Shown piece by piece: positions 26,131 to 37,537 of a stretch of DNA of 64,000 nucleotides. Numbering within the stretch: position 1 is the first letter of the stretch; every line of letters begins with the position of its first letter. The DNA lies in contig NC_092358.1 of the NCBI RefSeq assembly GCF_030848805.1, positions 5,766,001-5,830,000 of the forward strand, read 5' to 3'. Origin of the DNA: Temnothorax longispinosus. Its lineage: Eukaryota > Arthropoda > Insecta > Hymenoptera > Formicidae. Below the pieces are notes generated by a model. The model worked only from the letters and a program-made list of their open reading frames with translations, searched no databases and was not told the origin of the DNA. The position numbers were made by a program, and so were the translations under genes.

Positions 26131-28902
26131 ATGATAATTAATGCTGAAAACCGGAAACTTGTGAAATAATGAATTCTCTCGATATCTTCGTTGAAGAAAG
26201 ATCGATTCCAAATTAGTCGAAGAAGAATTCGTGGGTTAAGAGAGGATCGTTAGATCTGAGACATACTGTATATCGGAAACGCTTAATAGCTGTTAGTACA
26301 TGTCGTTCGAAAATGGAATTGAATAGAGTAATGTACACGCTTGGACAATATTCCCTCCCTGTCGGCGTATTGTACGTTTGCCTAGATAATGAGACGTCAC
26401 GGTCAGTGTTCAGTGCGGCCGTTATTTATAATCCACAATTGATTCTACACACTCTCCTTTCTCTATTCAACCCGCTATACAATGTAGTACGTGTGCCCTC
26501 ATGCATATCACATTAAACCACGTGCACATCGGAAAACGATGAGTGATAAGCGACGTGTTGCGAACAGTGAAGAAGATAAGCTCATGTATTAAACAAACTC
26601 AAGCACGTTTAATGACTTTACACAAACATTATTCAGTATGTTTCACTTTTGTTGGATCAATAGCAGAATATTAGATGAGTATTAAGCGAACCGATCTTTT
26701 TAAGAGATAAAGAGAAGCAGCAAGAAAAGATTTTATACTATTTTTCTATATTTCCGATATCATTATCTACAGAATTTACCTTCAAATTTGAAAGTCTGCT
26801 AAAACCCGCTTATAATGTAAGCTTCAAATTTTTATTCACGCAACCGAGTTTTCGTATATTTTGACATGTTTGCGCACAAACATGTTTACGTCGATACACA
26901 AATAATTATTTTAAATCCGCTTTGCGTTACAAGAATGTTTACTATTCAAAATAAGATCATCGCACACGAGGGTAGGAAAACCTATTGCCTCGACTCGTAA
27001 ATCCGTTTGGGATCCCTTCCGTGCGAAAGATAGCCCCAAGATACATCAAGGATTTCGTCTTGAATTTTGCACGCGCTCAGGGGCACGCGGCTCCCCGCTT
27101 CGATAATATAAACAGCACCCACTTTCAGCGAAAGGTTACGTCGCAAGAGGGAAACACGGCGAGGTTGAATATGTTATCTGTGCAACGTGAAAAATAAATA
27201 AAGTCAATTTGCCGGTATATTCCTAAGAAAATATTACAGCCAGAACTCTAATCATTTCGAATTACTATTCATCTTAAATATTTTTCCACAGTAATTTAGT
27301 AAATTTCATACACATTAAAATATTTTAAATATTTCAAATATTTAACAGAATATAAAACGGAATTCTAAAATATTCAATCGGTTTGTAAACTATCTCTTCT
27401 GTCGATACATCATGCTGTGAAGCTTCAGGAAAATTGCAAGCTTTCGCCCGTAGAATCTGCCTTTGCAAAAAAAACATGCGGAAAGAGATAATATCATCTG
27501 GACCATTCGTATACGGATATGGACATTGCGATACGGATATGTATCCGCGATATACGCTTTCCCGATTCGTCGTTTAGCTCTCGACCCTGTTCCCTGCCGG
27601 TGAGAAATAAAAACGACCGTTGTAACGCGGCGGGTAAGCGGGCGGGGACGGGTGATAGGTATTGTGAAAAAGTTCGTAAAAAAAAAAACTGTCATCGATA
27701 TTACAGCGTGTCCGCCGAGGCGGACGTATAATTTCCGGTCTGACGTTGAATCCTCGCCAACGTGTGCTCCATACACGTCCATTCCGCTGCTGTCGCGGCA
27801 CGACGCGTGTCCCACCGTCTCTTTCGCGAGGCAGTTTGTTTGCGTTAAGCCGCGTATACATCTAACGAATGGATGAACAAACCTGAACATACCATCAGGG
27901 AATCAAACCGAAGCGTACCGGGAACGGGGCTTTCTCTCTCGCAACTCCGAAACAACGCGCGCGCGCGGGGAGTTTCTCTCAATTTTTTCGTCTCTTTCTC
28001 TCTGTCCTATAATATCGCGCATTAATTCAAATCTTATACATAAAAATTTCTCAAGCGTGAAAAATTCTTCAAACACATCTGAATTAATTCCCACGCTTGT
28101 CATTGTCTGACGCGCGGGAGAACATGCACAGAACCGCGTGCAGCGGAATGTATTTTTTCAAAACAACAGCCGTATTAACTGTCGTCCGCACTCCGCGGGA
28201 GCTTGTTTCGCTAAATGATCGATGCGGTACATTTGGAAGAGACGAGAAACAAGCCGACGCCGAACAACGCGATGCGTCTATGTGCCTTATCTAAGGTGAC
28301 GGCGTTAAATCGGCGCGCGTGGCCGCGCATACTAAACAGACTGCGAAATATATATTTCGGTTTGCCCCGCCACGCACTTAAGCTCCGCGTAATTTGTTTA
28401 ACGTATGCCGCGTATATCGGATAAAATTCCGGTCGACAGATTCGTTAACCGTCGACCCTTGGCCACGAATGGCTAACGTAATGCGATTAAACAAGATAAA
28501 CGATGTACCATACTTCTTATCGCGGCTTCTTGTTGGATCCTGTTTGGATCATTAATCATTGCACTACTCCTCAACTTCATCTTTTAACACTGTTTTGGAA
28601 CAGTGGGATAACAATTAACTCTTTAGCTGCTATATATAAAGACGAATGCCGTATGTAAAGACTTTAAATAAGTAAATATGTAAATACCTTAAATATTTAA
28701 ATAAGTTAATAGACTTTAATAAATTTTATAAATCATTTATTATTGAAAAAGAGAGCTATTGCGAGCTCGAATTTTCGATTCTAGTTAAACTCCAAAATGT
28801 TAAAGGTATAATAATTATCTTATTTGTCGATAATTTCAAAAAGCTGTTTTGCATATGCAGCTAAAAAGTTAATTCACAAGGAAAAAACAAGCGTAAACTT
28901 AC

Positions 28903-29964
28903 CTTTTCTCGGAGCATGTCCCTCACCCTGGTCGCTTGACTCCTGCTCCTGTGCAGCTCCAGCTGCAACTCCAGACACCTCTCCTGCCAGTTGAGCTCCT
29001 CCACTGTCGTCGTGTACCCGTCGAAGCTCTTGGAGGTGCTGTAAGTGGGCCTGACGTCCAGCTTCTCCCTCTTCAGGTCGACGTTGCCACTGGCGGCTCT
29101 CGGATCAACGAACAATCTGCTTGTTTCGTATATCCGCGAGGCCGGTAGCTGCTCCGCCTGCGGTTGTCTGCCGGAGAACGAAAATCCCCTATCGAAGTGG
29201 CTTCTACCGCTCGAAGGTCCCGGATCATAGTTCGATCTTCCTCTACAGAGAGGACTACCTGGTTCCTTTCCGATGTCGTAGCCCAGGTCGGACTGAACCG
29301 GGGTGACAAACGTTCTCTTATCCGCATACTCCACGTGACCGCTCGATTCGGATGTGAAGTCGTACGGGCTGCACTTGGGCTTTTCACGGAGCTCGATGTA
29401 ACCGGCGCTCCGGGCGCTCTCGGCGAAGCTCTTGTCCTTGTGGAAGAACAGATTCGACACGTTGACGTAGGGCGAGTCTCTCGCGTGCACTACCGGCGGC
29501 GGGGCGCCGCCGTCGGCGCTGCTTCCCGCATTGTTGTTGTTATTGTTGTTATTAATGTTCGCGGAGACACTGGCGGAGGTACTGGCGGTGCTGATGGCTG
29601 TGGTGGCGGCGGCGGTTGGGGCGCCGACGTGCCTAGGCCGTGGCGGTGGTGTTGGAGCCTGTCGAAACTGTCGCGGCCACAATCGCGGGCTATCGGGTCC
29701 GGCGTTGGAGCCGCTGGCCGTCCCGGCGCCGCTCGGACCCGCTCGAGACGATGACGAAATAGCGGCGACGACGGTGGTCGTACCTGCGGCGATTGGGCCC
29801 GATTGACCGGCGGCTGCGGGCCCGCCGCTCGCGTCTTGCATGCGCGCGCCCAGCCGCGGGCTGCACGGCGCCGAATTGGAGCCGAAGTCGCTGGCGAGCC
29901 GCGTGATCGGATCGAGGATCTGCGAGAGGCGGCGAGCCGACGACGAGCCGCGTATCTCGTCCAT
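28903..29964 (-). CDS. First coding exon of a large coiled-coil protein gene
   Basis: ATG at 29964 opens 354 codons ending exactly at donor AAG|GTAAGT (phase 0); reading through would stop 16 codons later. No other ATG lies between it and the nearest upstream in-frame TAA, so the start is firm. Visible features: MDEIRGSSSARRLSQIL at the N terminus; twin SPRL motifs (residues 35-38 and 92-95); Ala/Gly/Ser/Thr-rich low complexity (45-135); a proline run PTPPPRP (104-110); an eight-Asn run (138-145); more ordered Tyr/Ser-containing sequence (163-320); and from about 321 a charged helix EELNWQERCLELQLELHRSR that starts a coiled coil. I do not recognise the family. A cytoskeletal or synaptic scaffold is an inference from composition. 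The rest of the gene lies to the left. Confidence 0.82.
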
Positions 29965-30234
29965 CGTCCTTCGTGATTCGTCGTTGCTCGTCGACCTTAT
30001 AATGACGCCTCTTCCTGCCCGCCGACTTCTGTTTCCTGCCGTAGGATCCTCAGCGCATCTGGCAGCCCGTGCTTATGCTTCTTCCCTCCTCGGGTTATCG
30101 CGTTCTTCCTGCGAGGGATCGACTCGATACCGACGCTCGGGGAGCAAGAGCTGCTCATCCTCGCCATTTCGTTACTTCACACGCTCGTATGGTCATCGTC
30201 GAGCGCGACATCGGTCTCGGGCTTGCGCTGCGAC
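29965..30234 (-). other. 5' untranslated part of exon 2
   Basis: Minus-strand acceptor TTTATTTTAG|GTCGCAGCG places the exon start at 30234, giving about 270 nt of leader before ATG 29964. The leader is GC-rich with no in-frame ATG. Confidence 0.55.
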
Positions 30235-32376
30235 CTAAAATAAAGATTTCTTTTTTGAAGAAATATTATAGAACCTTAGTGATAAAGTAGGGAGGGACGA
30301 CAACGTTATCGCGGATACGGTTTCACCGAACGATGGAAGCACCATTTTTTATGTATGGAGTACTGCTAGGGATATCATGGGCCTCTATCTTGTCAACTAC
30401 CTGATATATTTTCTGATCGTATCTATAGATTATAACACTACGCTGCAGCAAAATTTCGCATTATATATTATTACATAATTTTAATAGTTTGATTTTAGTT
30501 ACAGTTGTAATGTAATATGATTAACGATTCACCGAGAGAAAAGCGAAAATATTTGCTCAGGTTTCTTGCCGCTTCGTTATCGTGAATATTTTATTGGCGA
30601 GATATGGCGCCAAAGTCGTCTGTCGCCGAGCGTTTCCGACGTTTCGGCGACAGAGGCAAGAAAAGTGCGACGCGGAAAGATGGCACGCAGGGCTGCAAAG
30701 TTTATTTTAAGGTCGACGTTAAAAGGAGCCAAATGAAAAACCGGATGGAGGGAGTGGATGAGCGCAACCCGTCTCTCGTTCTGCAATTACTACACGGACG
30801 ACGGGTCGGCTCGTGAAAAATTCCAGCCTTTGCGACCTGCCTCAGGAAGTAGATGACGAGCACAAAGGGAACTGAACTTAACGCAAATGAAAAAAATAAG
30901 AGGAAACGGCTGCGAGTGTTAAAGAATAAAAATCGAGGGTAGCTGTGTTTCAAAATAATCTCAAAATGTGTTTAGAGAAACAAAGAGAAACGCTTTCTTT
31001 TAAATGTACATACATAAAATATATTAACACGGAAAAACGGGAATTTTATCAAGAATTCAGATCATTCTGACCCGATTGTGAGTGGCTTCTGTTTTACGAA
31101 GGAAAAAGTTTGAATGTATTTTTTTTTTCACTGTTAAAAAATTATTTCAGTACGTTAATTCGTCGCTCGAGAGAGACGTATAAATTAAATGACAAATGTT
31201 TTAAATTTTTTTCCTGGGAATTACGACGATGCTGTTCACTGTGTAATGCAAGTCGTGACTCGCGAGTCGTGACATGTGACATATATGTGACACGCTGTGA
31301 ATTAGCTTTAAACGGTCGTGAGGTCACCCAATCTCTTCTCGCAAACTTGCCGCTAATTTACCGGACGGATCTCTTCTTTATGTCATTTATATTCATATGA
31401 TTCTTGACAGAATGAATATTTCCATTCCTATATGATATTTGTACAATACAGATTAAAATAATCTTTCAAAGGATATAACAAAAATCAGGAGCACACGTAC
31501 ACAGATGTGCAAATAAAAGAGAGTAACTAGAACAGACATTCTGTATATCTTTGACTAATTTGTAGTAAATTAAAAAAAATAGATATCAAATATTTTTAAT
31601 AATTTTGAAACATTTGAAAATAATTTAAAGAATTATTGTAAATTAGCGAAGCTTTATATGTGCAAGAAGATGGTAAAACTTCACCTTTTCGATTTAATTT
31701 CAAGAATCTGTGTTTAAAAGAAAAAGTTGAATAAAAATTGAAGTTTCTCTGGAAACTCGTGATTAGTAACGTACGGTTGTTTTGCCGAAGAAAATTCAGA
31801 TCGGTCAAAGAATTCGTAGCCACGAAGGGTGTCAGATTTAAGTACCCCCTGTATGCAGGCGATGCTCGACCTACGGTCCCCCGCGGTGTCCATGAATAAA
31901 TTTCAAATTAACTTTCGAACGATTTCCGCGTTATACGAGGCGCGACGGAAGCCCTCCGCAATCTCGGAGGCTCTTACGAGGAGGCAGCCTTTATATCACC
32001 GAGGGCTCGCTCGCATATACTCGCTCTCAAAGTAAAGCGCGCCGCCGCGCCGCGCCGGAGACTACGAGGAAGACTTTCATCGACGGCGCTGATCGTAAAA
32101 GTATCGCGGTATTCAAAAATCCGAGGGCTCGCGCGGAATATCAAGTTGAGAGACGCGAGAGAAAAGTGCAATCTAAAAAGTCCAAATGCGAAAAAGATAT
32201 TGAGATATGAATCCCTCTTTCTGAATTGAAATTGAAAACGACGATATTAAAACCGACGTTCAACGTTACAAAGGTAGGTTTTAATCAATTCTTGATTAAC
32301 ATTTTAATTAACGTAAATAACTCGTCTATTTTCGCCGGAGAGGCAAAAATCGTATTGTGCAGTGCAATTCTTTTAC

Positions 32377-32395
32377 AAAAAAAAAAAAAAAAAAA
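32377..32395. repeat. A19 tract
   Basis: Uninterrupted run of 19 A. No retroposed gene is visible upstream of it. Confidence 0.95.
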
Positions 32396-33750
32396 GAACG
32401 CTACAAAAGCGGAAAAACGAATTAAATGTAGGTATATATGCATTAAATTCCGGTATAGAATTTTCTGTTTACGCGCACATTCGTTCGTAATTTAAAACGC
32501 CCTCGTATATTTGAAACAAACAATCCTTTACCGAAATCTAACGCGTGCAGCGCAATTAAAGAGGTTGAAAAACAAGAACTGATTGCCCGCACTGCAAAGC
32601 GAAAATATACAATCCGTCAGTTAATCAATCTTAAATTAAACAGTGTAAATTAATAAGAAGTCAGATAGATTCAGTCTAATTACATACGAAATAATTTAAC
32701 TGCTGTAAACAATTTAGACAGACATATTAATTTACATATGGAAGAGATTTCCTTAATCACAATAATTACATCGTGTTATCACGATAACAATGATTGCAGG
32801 AGAATGGAAAAGCGGAGAGAGAGCGAGCGTTCGGAATATATTTTCGGGAATATTTCCCGCAGATATACACCGCAGAGCTGTAACGGCAGTCAATCGCCGT
32901 TGTTAGAACGCTGTTTTGTCATTGCATAACTAGCGGCGGTCACGAAGCAAGCGGTAGTGTAGCCGTGGGCCGGACCGGCTCGCATTTTGCATAAATTACG
33001 CGTTCTTCTATGCTTCTGTCCAGCTCGGTCGCGTGATCGCGCGACGTTATTGTCGAAATGACGTTACCGCGGGGAGCGCGGGCCGTCGCTGCAGGCGCGG
33101 CAAAACAAATAGGCCGGCGGCACGTGAAACGTATGTGTATACAAGAGACGTTCCCGTGAACGAGCGTGTGCCGTCGCGTCGGTCGGTTTCCGGCTACCTC
33201 GCGACAAATTTCATTTCGACCGCGCCAACGGCGGAGGGGCGGGAGAGACTTCGAAACCTGATATCGCGGTGGCATCAATTTACGTGCGTATAGGGTTCAT
33301 TTTTTTTTCCTCGTCAAATCAAAATCTATCACACGCCAGAATCCAGAACACGAGTATTCGAGATACGTTGATTTACTCGTTGATTTATATAGGGATCGTT
33401 GCGCGCGAGACACCGCAAAGTTTCAGCTTTCTCGAACGCTTTGATATAAATACCTTCAGTTTAGACGCTATTTTAGTGTATTATATATCGTGACACGTTG
33501 ACACGATTCTTTTATAAAAATATGCTCCAGTTTTGAAACTGTTCAAGTTGCAAATAATGAAAAATTGGAAGAAACTCGTATCTAATATCTCATAATAGAA
33601 TGAAATGACGTGAAAATTGTTCGTGGGATAAATTCCAGGGGTAGCAACGCGAGAGAATAAAAATAAATATCAGCATGCAAAATTTAACGCGATTAAATGC
33701 GATATGACGACAAAATTTATCGACAAAACAATTTAATATTTTCGCAGAGC

Positions 33751-33868
33751 GGTATTCATAGCCGGATCTTATATTTAAGACCCTAAGTACTATCTTAAGA
33801 TGTAATAAACCAATTACGGAGTATTAGCGTCTTAAGACGGTCTTGAAATAAAAATGGACTATGAACAC
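33751..33868. mobile_element. MITE-like element, about 118 bp
   Basis: Left end GGTATTCATAGCCGGATCTT runs into ATTTAAGACC; the right end read backwards gives GTGTTCATAGTCCATTTTTA then TTTCAAGACC. The imperfect terminal inverted repeats of about 30 bp flank a core with paired CTTAAGA motifs. No coding capacity. Confidence 0.65.
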
Positions 33869-34199
33869 AGACTATACTATATTTTTAAATAATCCACTTT
33901 AGCAATTTCATTGCTACAACTTTAATCGTTACAACTGTCAATTGTATAAAGTTTATCGTAATGTTGCCTCTTTTCTACCCTTTCCTCGCACATTCATTGA
34001 AGTGTCGCTCAGTGGTAACAATTTCTGCGATATCGCGTTTTTTCGACTATAGAATCACGTCAAAGATGTTTATTTCGCGCGTGTTCGCGCCGCTATACGA
34101 TCACGAATCTCGTCACGGCGAATTCTTATCGCAAAACCCACGCTGTCGCGTTAACGTTCTCGCCGCCCAGCGTCCCGGAGCCCAGCTGTTGCAAAAGGT

Positions 34200-35860
34200 T
34201 TCGCGCTGATTCATGCCGGGGGATCCGCGGGAATATTTACGCACGAAAATCGGTGTCGCGACACCGGGACGGGACGGCGTGACGTCGATACGCGAGGCGC
34301 GACGGCGCGGCCGCGTATACGCGTTCGATTCCGCGAACCGCTCGTAAATTTCTCGCGCGGACGTTCGTTAAAGGAAACCCGAGAAGTTCGTCGTGAGAGA
34401 CAGGGAGCGAGAGAGAGAGAGGGGGACGAAAGAGAAAACGCCGTACTCTGTGCGAGAGGCGCGGACAAAAGATGAATTCGAGACCGATGACCTTTCTCCC
34501 TCGAGGGAGAGAAGACACGAGAGAGAGAGGGGGGAGGAGAGAAAGAGAGAAGGGAGGGAAGAGAAGGAGAATAAGAGCGAGACGAGGTGAGGAAAGAGCG
34601 TTCGGGAAGACGCCGTTAGTCGATCGAGCGCTCGATGACTGTTTAGCATTCCGCTCTTCGGGGGGGAAGGGGGGAAAATAACGCGCTTCAGAAATCACCT
34701 GGTACGGCGGCGATCGACCGGCGGTGCCAGTTTTCAAACTCGTTTCGTCTCCTCTCCTTTTCCTCCCTCCGTCCACGTCGTCGCCGTCGCTGTCATCGTC
34801 GTCGTCGTCGTCGTCGCCGCCGTCCGTTGTCGTGCCTCCGTTCTTACGCGCTCCCCGTGACCCCCCACTCTTTGTTCACCCTTCGGCGCGGCTCTCTCGC
34901 GGCCCGGTCTCACGGGTCTCACCTCCGCGAGAAGAGAAGATTCGCGCGAGGCAGGCCGCGCGGAGAGGAGTCGCGGCGCGGCGCGGCGCGGCGTCGCCGA
35001 AGGGCGCCGACCAGCCGGGGAGAATAGTACCGACCGTAGGATGACAGCTCGGGCGCAAGTAGGTCAGGTACCGGAGCGGAGTGAGAGTGAGGCGGGGAGG
35101 GGAGGGAAGAGAGGCGGGAGGAGAACGGAGCAGAGCAGAGCAGAGCGGGAAGGAAGATAGAGATCCCCGTCTCTCTCTCGTCCTCTCTCGGAGTGGACTC
35201 GCGGGCCACTCGAGGACCCTTTTCGTCGTCTCTCCCTCTCCCTTTCCCCCTCAGCGCCCCGGTCCCGCGAATAAAGCACGACGAGACGCAACTCACCTTG
35301 CTGCGTACGGGGCTGAGGTAACGGCCCGTGACGATTTGAAACGGGCGCACTGAACACACTCCATGTCTCCTCTCCTGTCGAACAGCAGCGGCACGAGCAC
35401 GAGCAACACCGTACACCGTACACCACCCGTGTCTGTGTGTGCGTGCGTGTACGTGTGTGTATATACTTGCGTACGTGCGTGCGTGCGTGGTAGGCGCGCG
35501 GGGAGGGTGGTACAACAGCCACGGTTTTCGGGGGCCTTCACAATCGGCGGGGGCCGCGCGGACGCGCGGTCGCCGGTCGGACGCGGACGGCGGGCATTGA
35601 CGCGTGCGAAACGCGGACGGTCACGACGCGGTAAGCGCGAAAAACAGGAAAAACACGAGCGTGCGACGGGGTGGTCGCACGGTAGCACGTCGCGTCGCGA
35701 AATACGCGTGCGAGTCGGCCGCGCTCGGCCACGCTCGGCCCGGCTCGGTCCGCCGCGGCGGCTCGGCGGCGAACGGCGAGCCGCCGCCGCCGCCGCCGCG
35801 CGGTGGCGACGCCGCGCGCCGAACGCGAGAGGCTCCTTCGAGCGTTCGAGCGCGTTACGT
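34200..35860 (-). promoter_or_regulatory. CpG-rich promoter island
   Basis: About 1.6 kb very rich in CG dinucleotides between AT-rich flanks, with (TCG)n at 34796-34817, GGCGC runs near 34980, CGTG/TG repeats at 35430-35490 and GCC runs near 35785. Contains the minus-strand donor at 35297. Best read as the promoter region of the minus-strand gene below it. Long reading frames in it on both strands are composition artefacts. Confidence 0.5.
35297..35850 (-). other. Probable untranslated first exon of the coiled-coil gene
   Basis: Minus-strand donor CAAG|GTGAGTTGCG marks an exon end at 35297 inside a CpG-rich island. The right limit is approximate and set where GC content falls. It would splice over 5.06 kb to the acceptor at 30234. 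No good coding frame runs through it. Confidence 0.45.
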
Positions 35861-35899
35861 ATTTATTGGAGTAATCATTGGAGTAATTCAGTAATTGAT

Positions 35900-37080
35900 G
35901 AAACGTTATTCGATGCCGCGAGATGAATTACTGATAAATATTAAGCTGAAGTTAATAAAATCTATTGAATAGCGATTCATCTAGCTATTAAATATTATTA
36001 TTTTATTATTAATATTTAGTTTATTAAATATTATTTTCAAAATCTCTCCATAAAGAGGAAAAGAAAGAAAATGGCTTCTTATGTAAAGATTCATTTTATA
36101 AAAATTGTCTGTTGAAAGAAATTACCAGCGGCGAGATTCGAAAATTATTCTTTTAAGATTCGAGATAAAAATGTATGGAATAATGTAATATATTGAATAA
36201 CGATATGCACGTACCTATAATGATGATTGCGCGTTAATTATTGCATCTTGACTGTGCCTTGGCGAGGCACGCAACCGTTTAATGTGTGAAGAGAGTTCTT
36301 CAATCGACCCCGACGCACAGGGGTAGATTGTCGATATCGAAATCGCGACATTATGGCACGCAATAGCGATTGTACGCGATTGTTCTCGTTATCACGAGCA
36401 CTACTTTACAGGACACGTCCGATAATACGTCGCACGCGAGATTTACTATTGGATATATAGTAATAATTGCGAAAAATACATCGAATACATACCATTACAT
36501 GATCCGTCACGAACCATTCCATGACTGCCTACAATTTGGAAAGCGTTATTTCGAGATTCGCAATATCGAAGAACGATATTCTCGAAGTATCGAAATTCGT
36601 TTCAAGTGCAAGCTAATGGCATATTTCGCATCGTAATTAAGTGGATCCTTTTTGACCGCACTTTGCGTGAAATGAAATGTGAATTTAATTTATGCAGGGA
36701 AAAAAGATCAAGAAAAAAATGAAAAGTGCAGTTAAAGTGGAAAACTACTAGCGCAGGAGAGTAAAATACGATCGAAATACTTTTTCTTATAAATTATCGA
36801 AATAATTATTATAAAAAGCAATACGAAATATTGTAGTAACTATTGAAAATGTTTAAAGTAGTATATTAATTGCAGTAATTTGTTTAATATCATTTCTAGC
36901 ATTCAAAGTTTGAAATATTGAAGCTTGTAGTAAAAATAAAATTCGAAACTTATTCAACGTTTAATTATTGTTTTTCACAGATTATTTTTAAAATCTGTAA
37001 ACTTTTTGTTCACAATATCATTTTATGACATTTTAAGTCCTGAGTAAGTGAAAAACGCAACGAGTTCTATCAAATGTATA
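35900..37080. other. Intergenic, nothing recognised
   Basis: AT-rich sequence between the CpG island of the coiled-coil gene and the 3' end of Thada. Both genes run on the minus strand. Confidence 0.5.
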
Positions 37081-37082
37081 TA

Positions 37083-37088
37083 TTTATT
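37083..37088 (-). terminator. Thada polyadenylation signal
   Basis: AATAAA on the minus strand, 33 bases after the Thada stop codon. This would give a very short 3' untranslated region. Confidence 0.55.
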
Positions 37089-37120
37089 CGTAATACATAA
37101 AATTAACACATAAAATATGA

Positions 37121-37444
37121 TTATGTGATATTATCCGACATTAATAACACGTATTCTTTACGTGCTAAAACTTGCAATAATTTATCCCGATATGTCGGGT
37201 CTTCAATTTCTTTCAATTCCTCTTCGAGTGTCGGCAAGTTGTTCCTATAATTACATACGATTTTTCTAAAAGACGAAAATGCAGAAAAATCGGTACCTAA
37301 ACGGTAATTTATCCATTTCACAGCATCCGGTAGTAACGGATTATCAATGGAATATCGCTGTGTTATTGATTTCGTTAAATTGAAGCACAATTTTGATATC
37401 TTTACGGGTTCGAAGACATCGTAATTCCTACATTTGTTAAATAC
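37121..37444 (-). CDS. Thada: Thada exon 14 (terminal, stop)
   Basis: 107 codons plus TAA (37123-37121), residues 1205-1311. Starts VFNKCRNYDVFEPVKI after acceptor TTTATCAACAG. The C-terminal FSSFRKIVCNYRNNL and LEEELKEIEDP stretches follow the end of the family. Confidence 0.9.
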   Translation of the reverse strand, partial: VFNKCRNYDVFEPVKISKLCFNLTKSITQRYSIDNPLLPDAVKWINYRLGTDFSAFSSFRKIVCNYRNNLPTLEEELKEIEDPTYRDKLLQVLARKEYVLLMSDNIT

Positions 37445-37486
37445 CTGTTGATAAAAATTCAAATTACAATAACTTAAAATAGAGAA

Positions 37487-37537
<51 letters not shown>

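Larger units (their letters stand above)
2336..28902. other. Long AT-rich non-coding stretch, presumed intron(s)
   Basis: No conserved coding sequence found apart from the weak candidate at 13673-13741. GC-richer patches (2.8-3.1, 7.8-8.4, 13.0-14.0, 14.4-14.9, 19.5-20.1, 27.4-28.2 kb) give ORFs of 60-170 codons without family resemblance or splice support. At least one exon linking 28903 to 2335 should be here if both exons belong to one gene. Confidence 0.4.
30235..35296 (-). other. Presumed first intron of the coiled-coil gene
   Basis: No coding sequence recognised. Holds an A19 run (32377-32395) and a MITE-like element (33751-33868). GC rises toward 34.2 kb. Confidence 0.4.

Noticed and set aside
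35363..35926. 187-codon plus-strand ORF
   Set aside because: Covers TG/CG repeats and GCC runs in a CpG island; Arg/Ala-rich artefact overlapping the presumed minus-strand leader exon.
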